Assembly (NCBI RefSeq): GCF_016653315.1
Contig: NZ_NHSH01000046.1
Span: 149,018-213,017 of the forward strand
DNA: 64,000 nt
Direction of reading: 5' to 3'
Origin: Halochromatium roseum
GTDB lineage: Bacteria > Pseudomonadota > Gammaproteobacteria > Chromatiales > Chromatiaceae
Of this stretch, positions 17,607 through 25,744 are shown piece after piece (within the stretch, counting starts at the first letter, position 1; the number at the start of each line of letters is the position of its first letter). Made by a program: the position numbers and the translations under genes. The notes beneath the pieces are model-generated. The model ran no database searches. It was given only the letters and a program-made list of their open reading frames with translations, and was not told the DNA's origin.

Positions 17607-18252
17607 GGTAGTCGACGCAGACCTCACAGGAGGGTGAACGGCAGCTGTAGATGCCCTCGGCCTCGCACAGCTGTTTGTACAGGAAGCGCTTCCACTTCAT
17701 GTCGTGGACGTTTTTCTGGGCAACGGCGGGGAAGTTTTGTTCCATCAGCCGACTCAGCTCGGCGCGATTCCAGAGTCCAAGGTCTTGCCAGAGGTGGTCG
17801 CTTCCCATACAGCCCGCAGCGATGATCTCGGCCATCCAGCGCTGCTGCGGGCCCGGCTGCAGGTTGAAATTACCGGGTCCCTTGTCTGATACCTGAAGCA
17901 AGAGCCGAACCAGTTCGTCCCGCTCGTCAGTCCGCTCTGGATCGAGTGGGCGCTGTGGCTGCGCAAGCGCGGTCTGTCGCAGTGCCGGGAAGTGATAGGC
18001 GACCAGCTGTTTGAACGCCTCTGGCCTGAGGCCGAGCCAGTCTGGCATGGCGCCGAGGCCCACGCATTGACTTGCGAGCATTGAGGCCAAAAGGCTGTCA
18101 TTTCGATGGCCGGCGGCAAGGGACAGGAGCCAGTGCCGCCAATGCTCCGCCGTTGCATCCGGCACTGATCCTGGGCAGCCGCCTGCGGTGGGCACCCGGT
18201 TGGTGCTTGCCGCGAGGATGGGCGCTGAGGGGGCTGGAGCCGACGGCGGCAT
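17581..18252 (-). CDS. nifQ: Nitrogen fixation protein NifQ
   Basis: NifQ supplies molybdenum for FeMo-cofactor synthesis via a Mo-Fe-S cluster. The 223-residue protein ends with the family's cysteine motif C-x4-C-x2-C-x5-C in YSCRSPSCEVCVDYHACFG. A helical region precedes it (GCMGSDHLWQDLGLWNRAEL, then MKWKRFLYKQLCEAEG). The N-terminal 35 residues are low-complexity Ala/Pro and not conserved. It starts three bases after the ferredoxin gene ends and overlaps draG, so the three are surely cotranscribed. Confidence 0.92.
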   Translation of the reverse strand: MPPSAPAPSAPILAASTNRVPTAGGCPGSVPDATAEHWRHWLLSLAAGHRNDSLLASMLASQCVGLGAMPDWLGLRPEAFKQLVAYHFPALRQTALAQPQRPLDPERTDERDELVRLLLQVSDKGPGNFNLQPGPQQRWMAEIIAAGCMGSDHLWQDLGLWNRAELSRLMEQNFPAVAQKNVHDMKWKRFLYKQLCEAEGIYSCRSPSCEVCVDYHACFGPEN

Positions 18253-18255
18253 GGG

Positions 18256-18603
18256 TCAGTACTCGACGAGGACGTCTTCGTCGCGCACGATCATCTGGCA
18301 GGCCAGACGCCATTCACTGGGCATATCGTCAACGTGCAGCTGGTCGATCTGCTCTTGCGTGAGCTTGCCGAGCTCCTTGAGCACCGTCTGTTCTTTATCA
18401 GTGAGGAAATAGCCCATGCGGTCCTTGTCGTCGACGCTGGTCACGCGCACCAGGCAATGGCCGCATTCACCGTCTTGGCAGTCGAATTGTACCGGGATCT
18501 TGTTCTCCTTGGCGATCTTGAGCAGGGTCTCGGTGTGGCTGCCGGCGACCGCGTAGACGGTCTTGTCTTTGTAGTCGGGGTTTGAAAAGGTCACGAGTGC
18601 CAT
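18256..18603 (-). CDS. 2Fe-2S ferredoxin in nif cluster (115 aa)
   Basis: Plant/adrenodoxin-fold ferredoxin. Ligands are C42-x4-C47-x2-C50 (DCQDGECGHC) and C102 (WRLACQMIV). A long insert (DRMGYFLTDKEQTVLKELGK) separates the third and fourth ligands, typical of nif-associated ferredoxins of the FeSII-like group. It probably passes electrons to nitrogenase or to NifB/NifQ cofactor assembly; the exact partner is inferred from position between two nif genes. Confidence 0.88.
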   Translation of the reverse strand: MALVTFSNPDYKDKTVYAVAGSHTETLLKIAKENKIPVQFDCQDGECGHCLVRVTSVDDKDRMGYFLTDKEQTVLKELGKLTQEQIDQLHVDDMPSEWRLACQMIVRDEDVLVEY

Positions 18604-18685
18604 GGATAGGGCTCCGCGTTGGATGGGTTGATCTGAGCTGGGATGCGCTAGATGTGCTGCGCCGCTGCGCTTGAATGAGCGCTAG

Positions 18686-18970
18686 CTAGGCCGGTTTGAC
18701 GGTGCAATCGCCGATGATCTGGGCTTGGCAGGCGAGGCGGTCGTGGCGGCTGGCCATGTTCTCGCGCAGCACCTTTTCTTCGAGCACCGAGGGCTCGGTC
18801 AGATTGTTCCAGCCTTCGACCACGTGCATCATGCAGGTGCCGCAATCGCCCTCGCGGCAGCCATAGATGATGCCGGCGCCGATCTTCTCGGAGACGTCGA
18901 TGACGCGGATGCCGGCCGGGACGTTGACGGTCTGCTCGATGTCCTGAAAGGTGATTTTGGCCTTGGCCAT
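18686..18970 (-). CDS. 2Fe-2S ferredoxin in nif cluster (94 aa)
   Basis: A second, different [2Fe-2S] ferredoxin with ligands C38-x4-C43-x2-C46 (GCREGDCGTC) and C81 (DRLACQAQI). The start at 18970 was chosen for the AGAGGA-like ribosome site upstream and the conserved MAKAKITFQDIEQTVNVPAG. A longer frame to 19000 lacks such a site. It sits between the 4Fe-4S ferredoxin and the other 2Fe-2S ferredoxin, 82 bases before the latter. Role in nitrogenase electron supply is inferred. Confidence 0.88.
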   Translation of the reverse strand: MAKAKITFQDIEQTVNVPAGIRVIDVSEKIGAGIIYGCREGDCGTCMMHVVEGWNNLTEPSVLEEKVLRENMASRHDRLACQAQIIGDCTVKPA

Positions 18971-19119
18971 GTCGTGTATTCCTCTTGGTTTTGGTTGCAA
19001 TGGAGTCGTGGGTTGAGACCATCGGGCGCCGTCTGACGACGCTCGTGCAGACGCTCGCGCATCTGTTCAGGGGCGGGGCTGCTCACGCGGGCGTTGCTCT
19101 AAACGGGGCCGATAACGGC

Positions 19120-19398
19120 TTAACGAGCGCGGATCTCGGCCATGGTCGCGTTCCAGCGCTCGGGTGGGATACCGGTCAGTGAGCCGGGCGGATTCACTGG
19201 GATGCCACGGGCATCGAGGATGGCGCCCTCGATCGGGCAGATGCTCGCGCATTGCGGCTCGGCGAAGTCGCCGGCACATTCGCTGCACTGGCTTGGGTCG
19301 ATGATGAAGTGTGGCTTGGCGGCCTGAATCGCCTGGCTTGGGCACAGCGGCTCACAGGCCCAGCAGTTCACGCAGCCATCGGTTATTTGGTAAGCCAT
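19120..19398 (-). CDS. 2[4Fe-4S] ferredoxin, nif-associated
   Basis: 92 residues with two cluster motifs: C9-x2-C12-x2-C15-x3-C19 (CVNCWACEPLC) and C38-x2-C41-x8-C50-x3-C54 (CSECAGDFAEPQCASIC). The eight-residue spacing in the second motif is the hallmark of FdxN/NifB-linked ferredoxins. It lies 28 bases after nifB, the usual place, and may deliver electrons to NifB's clusters. Confidence 0.93.
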   Translation of the reverse strand: MAYQITDGCVNCWACEPLCPSQAIQAAKPHFIIDPSQCSECAGDFAEPQCASICPIEGAILDARGIPVNPPGSLTGIPPERWNATMAEIRAR

Positions 19399-19426
19399 GG
19401 TGTTTCCTGATTCGCTTGGGGCTGAT

Positions 19427-21100
19427 TTAAGCGCTCAGCGCACGCATGGGCTCGGCCCGTTCAAGGGCGCCGCTTGCGGTGAGCTCGGTGTAGACAGCGG
19501 CGACGGCTGTCTCGATCGGCTCCATCGCGTGCTCGCCGTTCGGTGCGATGCCGGCGGCCTCAAGCGCGTCCCAAGGCTCGATGCCGATCTTCGAGCAGAG
19601 CACGGCGACGCAGCCCTCGAGCGCACGCAGGGTGCCGGCGAGCGCTGAGTCGGCTTCGCCGCAGGTCTCATCGCCCGTGCAGTAGGCCTGGACCCGGCGG
19701 GTACCGATAAAGCGCACGTCTTGGGCGTCGGCCTCGTAGACCAGGAATTCACGGGCATGCCCGAAGTGCTGGTTGATCACCCCGCTGCCGCTGCTGGCGA
19801 CGGCGATGCGCAGGGGGTGGCTGGTCGTGCCCGTCGGTGCCTTGGTGCGTGACGAGGCCGTCCGAGCGGCGACGATCGGCGTTGCTGTTTGGGTTGCGAG
19901 TGGTGTTGTTTCCGATGCCGCGGCGGACACCAGGTTGGGCTCGGTCGAAGGCGCTGCCGGGCGACGGCGAGTGAGCGCATCGAGCGCCACGAAGACTTCG
20001 CTACCTGAGGTCTGCGTTGCCTGCCGGCTCGCCTCGCGTTGAGCTTGGCGCTTGGCCTCGATCTCGGCATGCACCGTGGCGCGGCGCTCCATCGCGGCGG
20101 CGTAGTCGATGTCCATCTGCTCGATCTTCTCGATCGAAAACTCAGCACCGCGATCCTCGCCCAGCATGCCGACCGCATCGGCGCGGCATTGGCGGCAGTG
20201 GCGCATCATCGCCATGTCGCCGCTGCAGGCCTCTTGTAGGGACTGTAGCTCGTCATGGGTTGGGCCACGTTGACCCATCAGACCGTAGAAGGTGCCATGC
20301 TCGGCCTCGGCGATCAGCGGCATGACGTTGTGCAGGAAGGCACCCTTGGCCTTGACCACGCGGCTGACCTCTTTCAGGTGCTCGTCGTTGACGCCGGGGA
20401 TCAGCACCGAGTTGACCTTGACCAGCACGCCGCGCTCGGCGAGCATCGCCAAGCCCTTCTGCTGCTGTTCGATGAGGATGCGCGCCGCCTTGACCCCTTT
20501 GATGCGACGGTTGTTCCAGAAGATCCAGGGATAGATCTTGGCGCCGATCTCGGGATCGACACAGTTGATGGTGATGGTGACGTGGTCGATGTTGTGCTGG
20601 CAGATCTCGTCGACCAGCTCCGGCAGCGCGAGGCCATTGGTCGAGACGCAGAGCTTGATGTCGGGGGCCTTCTCGGACAGCGCGCGGAAAGTGGCGAGGG
20701 TCCGCTCCGGGTTGGCGAGCGGATCACCCGGGCCGGCGATGCCGAGCACGCTCATCTGTGGGATCGCAGCGGCGACGGCCAGCGTCTTTTGGACCGCCTG
20801 CTCGGGCGTCAGCAGCTCTGAGACCACGCCCGGGCGCGATTCATTGGAGCAGTCGTACTTGCGATTACAGTAGTGGCACTGGATATTGCAGGCTGGCGCT
20901 ACCGCCACATGCATGCGCGCATAGTGATGGTGGGCGTCTTCGGAGAAGCAGGGATGGTCGTTGACCTTGGCGCGAATCGCCGCGGGCAGATGCGCGAGCT
21001 TGTCTGAACGGCTGCCGCAGCCGCTGGATGCACAGCCACTGGCTGGCCCGCTCTCTACCTTTCGCCGCTCTGTCTTCAGAGTGGTTACCGCTTGCACCAT
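19427..21100 (-). CDS. nifB: Nitrogenase cofactor biosynthesis protein NifB
   Basis: NifB is the radical-SAM enzyme that makes NifB-co, the Fe-S core of FeMo-cofactor. The 557-residue protein has the radical-SAM cysteines C71-x3-C75-x2-C78 (ACNIQCHYCNRKYDC) and further conserved segments (GIAGPGDPLANPE, VSTNGLALPELVDEI, VLIPGVNDEH). A C-terminal NifX-like cofactor-binding domain follows (RIAVASSGSGVINQHFGHAR, then GDETCGEADSAL), joined by an Ala/Thr-rich linker. A sigma-54 promoter and NifA site lie upstream, and downstream genes follow closely, so it heads the operon nifB-fdx-fdx-fdx-nifQ-draG. Confidence 0.97.
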   Translation of the reverse strand: MVQAVTTLKTERRKVESGPASGCASSGCGSRSDKLAHLPAAIRAKVNDHPCFSEDAHHHYARMHVAVAPACNIQCHYCNRKYDCSNESRPGVVSELLTPEQAVQKTLAVAAAIPQMSVLGIAGPGDPLANPERTLATFRALSEKAPDIKLCVSTNGLALPELVDEICQHNIDHVTITINCVDPEIGAKIYPWIFWNNRRIKGVKAARILIEQQQKGLAMLAERGVLVKVNSVLIPGVNDEHLKEVSRVVKAKGAFLHNVMPLIAEAEHGTFYGLMGQRGPTHDELQSLQEACSGDMAMMRHCRQCRADAVGMLGEDRGAEFSIEKIEQMDIDYAAAMERRATVHAEIEAKRQAQREASRQATQTSGSEVFVALDALTRRRPAAPSTEPNLVSAAASETTPLATQTATPIVAARTASSRTKAPTGTTSHPLRIAVASSGSGVINQHFGHAREFLVYEADAQDVRFIGTRRVQAYCTGDETCGEADSALAGTLRALEGCVAVLCSKIGIEPWDALEAAGIAPNGEHAMEPIETAVAAVYTELTASGALERAEPMRALSA

Positions 21101-21166
21101 GTCTCGATCCCCGTAAAGTCTGACGGCGTCGCATGTGTGACGCGCTAGGCTGTATAGGGATCAATA

Positions 21167-21182
21167 AGCAAACGGCGTGCCC
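21167..21182 (-). promoter_or_regulatory. Sigma-54 (-24/-12) promoter of nifB
   Basis: Read on the minus strand the bases are GGGCACGCCGTTTGCT, matching TGGCAC-N5-TTGCT at every position except the first. The invariant GG and GC have the required ten-base spacing. The element lies about 67 bases upstream of the nifB start codon, leaving a leader of roughly 55 bases. Confidence 0.85.
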
Positions 21183-21244
21183 GGTGTGAGTTTAAGGCTA
21201 AGCGATTGATTCGGCAATGATCAGAGCAGGGCTGCCGAAGCCTC

Positions 21245-21260
21245 TGTGAGGAGGCTGACA
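21245..21260. promoter_or_regulatory. NifA upstream activator site
   Basis: TGT GAGGAGGCTG ACA fits the palindromic NifA consensus TGT-N10-ACA exactly. It stands about 65-80 bases upstream of the -24/-12 element, close enough for activation by DNA looping. Confidence 0.75.
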
Positions 21261-21322
21261 CCGCATAGGCGTCTGTTGTCGGGTCTGCGACCTGGTCTCT
21301 TGCGTTCGCGAGCTGTAGAGCC

Positions 21323-21664
21323 TTAGGCGAGCGCTTCAATCCGATCCTGATAAACGCGCACCAGCCTGTTGGTTGTCGTCAATTCCATGATCTGCGGCCA
21401 AAGGCGGGTCATCAGCCCATGAAATTGCCGCATCCGCATATTTCCGAAGCAGATATGCACCACACGCGGTGGCGGCTCGCTGACCATGATGCGATCCGAG
21501 AAGTCAGTATCCTTGGTGACGATGATCAGGTCGTGTTCTCGTGCATAGCGCCAGATCTCGGAGTCACTCCAGGTCTCTCCAATGTCGCGCATGTGTATGC
21601 AGTCTTCATTGGCCCAGAGCGCGAACCGGTAGGGCAGGTTGACGTCGATTAGAAACTGCGCCAT
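21323..21664 (-). CDS. DUF5615 PIN-like protein (putative toxin)
   Basis: A 113-residue Mut7-C/PIN-like protein: FLIDVNLPYRFALW at the start, then the acidic segment VTKDTDFSDRI and VHICFGNMRMRQF. These match the DUF5615 family, often encoded after DUF433 antitoxin-like proteins. The start ATG shares its first base with the upstream stop (TGATG), giving translational coupling. Nuclease activity is inferred from family membership, not shown. Confidence 0.85.
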   Translation of the reverse strand: MAQFLIDVNLPYRFALWANEDCIHMRDIGETWSDSEIWRYAREHDLIIVTKDTDFSDRIMVSEPPPRVVHICFGNMRMRQFHGLMTRLWPQIMELTTTNRLVRVYQDRIEALA

Positions 21665-21966
21665 CAGGCGACGTGCTTCAAGCTGTAACGGTGCTTCATC
21701 AGGTCGGCGGCGAAGCTTAGGCAAGCATCGATGTCTGCAGGCTCGAGGGAGGGATACTGGCTCAGGATCTCTTCGCGTGATTCGCCGGCGCTGAGGAAGC
21801 CGAGAATCGTTTCGACGGTGATGCGCAAGCCACGAATGGTTGGTTGGCCATTGCAGAGGTCTGGATGGACGGTGATTCTGCCGCTGGTATAGGTGGTTGT
21901 TAGTGTGCTTTCGCTTGTGGTCGTCATCACGGCGGTACTCTCAGTCTGGTTGCCCTCGTTTAGCAT
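21664..21966 (-). CDS. DUF433 protein (putative antitoxin)
   Basis: 100 residues. The DUF433 core begins at about residue 30: RITVHPDLCNGQPTIRGLRI, then TVETILGFLSAGESREEILS and YPSLEPADIDACLSFAADL. The first 28 residues are Thr/Ser-rich and may not be translated, since a second ATG lies at 21927. DUF433 proteins carry a helix-turn-helix and probably autoregulate the pair with the DUF5615 partner. It sits between the nifB promoter region and an unrelated oxygenase gene, consistent with a mobile module. Confidence 0.85.
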   Translation of the reverse strand: MLNEGNQTESTAVMTTTSESTLTTTYTSGRITVHPDLCNGQPTIRGLRITVETILGFLSAGESREEILSQYPSLEPADIDACLSFAADLMKHRYSLKHVA

Positions 21967-22098
21967 GAGTATCGTCGAATTCCTTGAATCTTAGGAATAG
22001 CCAGAGACGTAAATGCGTCTTGGAGGCAAGCGCTTGATGCTGCTGGAGCAGCGATTGCTGTCATGAGTGCACCTGAGTGCACCATCTTGCCCGCTGGG

Positions 22099-22743
22099 CT
22101 AGCTGCGCCGCTTGAACCAAGCGGTGAGACTGAAGCGCTCGCGCTGCGCGGGCTCCACCTCGTGCAGAAACCGGGCGCTGAAGAAGGTCACCAGGCGACC
22201 GCCTTCGGGCAGGATCAGCTCGCTCAGCTCAGGGCGATCCGGATCAGTATAGAGCCGCAGCGCGCCGCCGTCCTGCGCCTGCCAGGCATCGTTGAGATAG
22301 AGGATGCAGCTCAGCGTGCGCTCGCCGATGCCGCGAAATTGGTCTAGGTGCTTGCGGTAATAGGTGCCGGGTGGATAAACCGCCAGATGCGCCTCGAGCT
22401 CGTAGAGACCGAGGAACAGTCTACGGTTGATCGCTAGCCGTAACTGCTCGAGCTGGCTCCAATAGAGGCGCTGCGCAGCGCTGAGCTCGTTCGGGTCGAG
22501 CCAGTCGACGCGGTCGGTTCTGACCTCGTCGCGCACCTTGAGATCCTCACCGCGGCCGACGCCCGCGCGTCGGAAACGTCCGGCCTGCCAGCGCTGTTGC
22601 GCCTCATGGCGAAGCTGGCTGATGTGCAGTGGTGCGAGGAAGCCATCGGTTACACACCAGCCCTGCTCGGTGAGGGTGGCGGCGATCTGCTCGGCGAGCT
22701 CGGGTGGTTGTTCGGGTGGCAGGGAAGAGGCGGGATGGGCCAA
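22099..22743 (-). CDS. 2OG-Fe(II) oxygenase, prolyl-4-hydroxylase-like
   Basis: 214 residues. The double-stranded beta-helix ligands are visible: H-x-D in YYRKHLDQFRG, the distal His in FLHEVEP, and an Arg three to five residues later for 2-oxoglutarate. AVYPPGTYYRKHLDQ and ILYLNDAW are typical of bacterial P4H-like proteins. Substrate is unknown; a ribosomal or elongation-factor residue is possible. The only reasonable start is a TTG at 22743. Confidence 0.85.
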   Translation of the reverse strand: MAHPASSLPPEQPPELAEQIAATLTEQGWCVTDGFLAPLHISQLRHEAQQRWQAGRFRRAGVGRGEDLKVRDEVRTDRVDWLDPNELSAAQRLYWSQLEQLRLAINRRLFLGLYELEAHLAVYPPGTYYRKHLDQFRGIGERTLSCILYLNDAWQAQDGGALRLYTDPDRPELSELILPEGGRLVTFFSARFLHEVEPAQRERFSLTAWFKRRS

Positions 22744-22896
22744 GTGCGCGAGACTCGGAGGGAATGGATGCCGAAGTCTGCGCGCAATGTTGCGGCGGGT
22801 CGAGCGATTTTGTAGCAGCTGAGCGCGCGATTGCGGCTGATCGCGGTCCGTTCGATGGCTGGCGCCCAGGCTGCAATCCGCGACGATGCCGCTGAT

Positions 22897-23292
22897 CTAG
22901 CCGGCTGTCTGCTTGGCGCCGATCAGCTCGATTGGATAGCCGTCGGGATCTTTGACGAAGGCGATGATGGTGGTGCCAGCGTTCATCGGACCCGCCTCGC
23001 GCAGGATCTCGCCGCCTTGGGCCTTAATGCGCGCGGCGGCCTCATAGACATCCTCGACCTCGATCGCGATATGGCCATAGGCATCGCCGAGCTCATAGTG
23101 CTCGACGCCCCAGTTGTAGGTCAGCTCGATGACGGTCTGTTCGGACTCATCGCCGTAGCCGAGGAAGGCGAGGGTAAACTCGCCGGCTGGATAGTCTTTT
23201 TGGCGCAGCAGTTTCATGCCAAGCAGCTTGGTGTAGAAGTCGATGGAGCGTTGCAGGTTGCCGGTGCGGAGCATGGTGTGCAGGATGCGCAT
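22897..23292 (-). CDS. gloA: Lactoylglutathione lyase (glyoxalase I)
   Basis: This 131-residue metalloenzyme isomerises the hemithioacetal of methylglyoxal and glutathione. Metal ligands are visible: His in MRILHTMLR, Glu in [10 protein letters not shown], His in YGHIAIEV, Glu in DGYPIELI. The N-terminal [20 protein letters not shown] is characteristic of the Ni-dependent bacterial type. It lies alone on the minus strand. Confidence 0.96.
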   Translation of the reverse strand: MRILHTMLRTGNLQRSIDFYTKLLGMKLLRQKDYPAGEFTLAFLGYGDESEQTVIELTYNWGVEHYELGDAYGHIAIEVEDVYEAAARIKAQGGEILREAGPMNAGTTIIAFVKDPDGYPIELIGAKQTAG

Positions 23293-23484
23293 GGTGTTCT
23301 CGGACCTCGGTTGAGAGGAGAAGGCTGGTTGATAGGGTGGTGTCGCCGGATGGCTCGCCGGTCGGACCGTTGGTCGATTGTGCGTGCTTCGGTCGCGATC
23401 GCGATCACGATCGATTCCGTTACCGAGCGATGCTGAAGAACGTGGGGATGACGACGACGTCTTTGAACTGATAGAGGAGTAGCT

Positions 23485-23934
23485 ATGGGCACTGGAAAAT
23501 TGTTTGCGATCGTTTTCGTTGCCGTGTTGCTGGCCAATGCGCTGACACTGGCGGCGCTCTATGGCGCGCGGGCGCTGTTGCCAGAGATACAGCTGCTAGC
23601 CCCGGAGGCGCCATCAAGCTCAGGGCCTGGCTCAGGGCCAACTGCGCCAACTGAGGAGATCGCCAGCCGCTGGGTTCCGGCGATCCAGGAGCGGATTCGG
23701 CAATTCTGGGTGCACCCAGCTGGAACCTGGGAGGGCAATGCACCAATCGTCAATGTGCGGCTCGAGCCAGGTGGTAAGGTCATCAACAATCAGGTAACGA
23801 TCGTCACCAGCAGCGGTAATCCGATGTTCGATCAGTCGGTCGTGAATGCGATCTACGACGCCTCGCCACTGCCTGTGCCGAGCGGCTCCGACTTCGAGCC
23901 ATTCCGCGACTTCAATCTGGTGCTGCGCCCCTAA
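23485..23934 (+). CDS. TolA C-terminal-domain-like membrane-anchored protein
   Basis: 149 residues: an N-terminal membrane anchor ([20 protein letters not shown]), a short Pro/Ser/Gly linker, then a domain resembling the TolA/TonB C-terminal fold. It reads [18 protein letters not shown], then [20 protein letters not shown] and [13 protein letters not shown]. TolA binds colicins and links inner membrane to Pal. This protein lacks TolA's long helical domain, so it cannot span the periplasm in the same way. GAGGAG stands upstream of the ATG. No tol genes are adjacent. Confidence 0.75.
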   Translation: MGTGKLFAIVFVAVLLANALTLAALYGARALLPEIQLLAPEAPSSSGPGSGPTAPTEEIASRWVPAIQERIRQFWVHPAGTWEGNAPIVNVRLEPGGKVINNQVTIVTSSGNPMFDQSVVNAIYDASPLPVPSGSDFEPFRDFNLVLRP

Positions 23935-23986
23935 TGGTGGCCTGCTGGCGCCGCGACTGAATCGCGGTGGCGCTGCGTACTTCACA

Positions 23987-24071
23987 TGCACCAAGCCGCC
24001 TAGCTCGGGTGCTTGCCAATCTGGTGCAGAGGCTTGCACCAAGGCGACGGCGATTGCTCAGGTCTGGTGCA
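23987..24071. promoter_or_regulatory. Four TGCACCA/TGGTGCA half-sites upstream of urtA (NtrC-like)
   Basis: TGCACCA at 23987, TGGTGCA at 24022, TGCACCA at 24035 and TGGTGCA at 24065 form two inverted pairs. NtrC half-sites have this sequence, but canonical NtrC operators place the halves about five bases apart, whereas here they are 23-28 apart. They end about 64 bases before a sigma-54 promoter. Assignment to NtrC is inferred. Confidence 0.5.
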
Positions 24072-24134
24072 TGACTGCTCGATTCATGCTCTTGTGGGCC
24101 AATCTTCTTCTTTAATATCAGTTGGTTGTTTTTA

Positions 24135-24150
24135 TGGTCTGATATTTGCT
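24135..24150 (+). promoter_or_regulatory. Sigma-54 promoter of urtABCD
   Basis: TGGTCTGATATTTGCT keeps the invariant GG and GC with ten bases between them and a good TTGCT -12 element; the CAC after TGG is replaced by TCT. It lies 70 bases before the urtA start codon. Confidence 0.65.
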
Positions 24151-24220
24151 TAATGCCGCCAGGCGGCAGCTTTGGCCGACCACTGATGTTCTAAGACTCA
24201 CCATGATTAGGAGACACTGG

Positions 24221-25561
24221 ATGATTTCGATCCCGTCTTTCAAACCTCTGCTGCTGAGCGCCGGCATCGCGCTTGGGCTGACCGCGTCGCTGTCCGGATT
24301 CGCTGAAGATGCCGCGCCCGCGGTGGACCCGGCCGACGATGAGACCATCAAGGTCGGCGTGCTGCACTCTCTCTCCGGCACCATGGCGATCAGCGAGACG
24401 ACGCTGAAGGATACGGTGCTGATGCTGATCGAGGAGCAGAACGAGAAAGGCGGGGTGCTCGGCAAAAAGCTTGAGGCGGTGGTGGTCGATCCCGCCTCGG
24501 ACTGGCCGCTGTTCGCCGAGAAGGCGCGCGAGTTGTTACAGAAAGACAAGGTCGCCGCCGTGTTTGGCTGCTGGACCTCGGTGTCGCGCAAATCGGTGCT
24601 GCCGGTGTTCGAGGAGCTGAACGGCCTGCTGTTCTATCCGGTGCAGTATGAGGGTGAAGAATCGTCGAAGAATGTCTTCTACACCGGTGCTGCGCCAAAT
24701 CAGCAGGCGATTCCGGCGGTTGACTATCTGAAGGATGAGCTGGGGGTCGAGCGCTGGGTGCTGGCGGGCACCGACTACGTCTATCCGCGCACCACCAATA
24801 AGATCCTCGAGGCCTACCTGAAGCAGAACGGTGTCGCCGAGGAGGACATCATGATCAACTACACGCCATTCGGACATTCCGACTGGCAGTCGATCGTCGC
24901 CGATATCAAGAAATTCGGCTCCGAGGGTAAGAAGACCGCAGTGGTCTCGACCATCAACGGCGATGCCAACGTGCCGTTTTATAAAGAGTTAGGCAATCAG
25001 GGCATCTCGGCTGAGGACATCCCGGTGATCGCCTTCTCGGTGGGCGAGGAAGAGCTTTCCGGCATCGACACCGGCCCGCTGGTCGGTCATCTGGCGGCCT
25101 GGAACTACTTCATGAGCGTGCCGACCGATGAGAACGATGCCTTCATCGAGACCTGGCATGGGTTTATCGATGATTCGAATCGGGTCACCAATGATCCGAT
25201 GGAGGCGCACAAGATCGGCTTCGATCTCTGGGTGCAGGCGGTCGAGAAGGCGGGTACCACCGACACCGACGCGGTTGAAAATGCGATCATCGGCCTGACC
25301 ACCAGCAATCTCAGTGGCGGGACGGCGAAGATGCTGCCCAACCATCACATCACCAAGCCGGTGCTGATCGGTGAGATCCAGGATGATGGTCAGTTTGCGA
25401 TCGTCTACCAGACCGAGGAAGCGGTGCCGGGTGATGCCTGGTCGGACTATCTGGAAGGCTCGAAGGATCTGATCGCCGATTGGACGGACCCGATCAACTG
25501 CGGCAACTACAATACCAAGACGAAAAAATGCCTTGGCAGCGAGCAGGCGGCGAAGGAGTAG
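24221..25561 (+). CDS. urtA: Urea ABC transporter substrate-binding protein UrtA
   Basis: This 446-residue periplasmic protein binds urea. A signal peptide (LLLSAGIALGLTASLSGFAE) is followed by IKVGVLHSLSGTMAISETTL, VVVDPASDWPLFAEKARELL, AVFGCWTSVSRKSVLPVFEE and LFYPVQYEGEESSKNVFYTG, all diagnostic of UrtA within the leucine/amide-binding family. ATG 24221 follows AGGAGA by six bases and was preferred to an upstream ATG. It opens urtABCD. Confidence 0.96.
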   Translation: MISIPSFKPLLLSAGIALGLTASLSGFAEDAAPAVDPADDETIKVGVLHSLSGTMAISETTLKDTVLMLIEEQNEKGGVLGKKLEAVVVDPASDWPLFAEKARELLQKDKVAAVFGCWTSVSRKSVLPVFEELNGLLFYPVQYEGEESSKNVFYTGAAPNQQAIPAVDYLKDELGVERWVLAGTDYVYPRTTNKILEAYLKQNGVAEEDIMINYTPFGHSDWQSIVADIKKFGSEGKKTAVVSTINGDANVPFYKELGNQGISAEDIPVIAFSVGEEELSGIDTGPLVGHLAAWNYFMSVPTDENDAFIETWHGFIDDSNRVTNDPMEAHKIGFDLWVQAVEKAGTTDTDAVENAIIGLTTSNLSGGTAKMLPNHHITKPVLIGEIQDDGQFAIVYQTEEAVPGDAWSDYLEGSKDLIADWTDPINCGNYNTKTKKCLGSEQAAKE

Positions 25562-25744
25562 TCTTGAACATCGGGGCGTCTAGACACTAGAAACGCGCAG
25601 CTGGAGAACGAGCAGCCGGTGTTTGCGTTCGACGCCGCATAGGATCGGAGGCCAGGGATGGCGCTCTGGTCACGTTAGTTGCTGGTAAAGTCCCGATCCG
25701 AATCACACGGCAACGTCCATCCCTTAGATCACCTCGCGCGGTTG

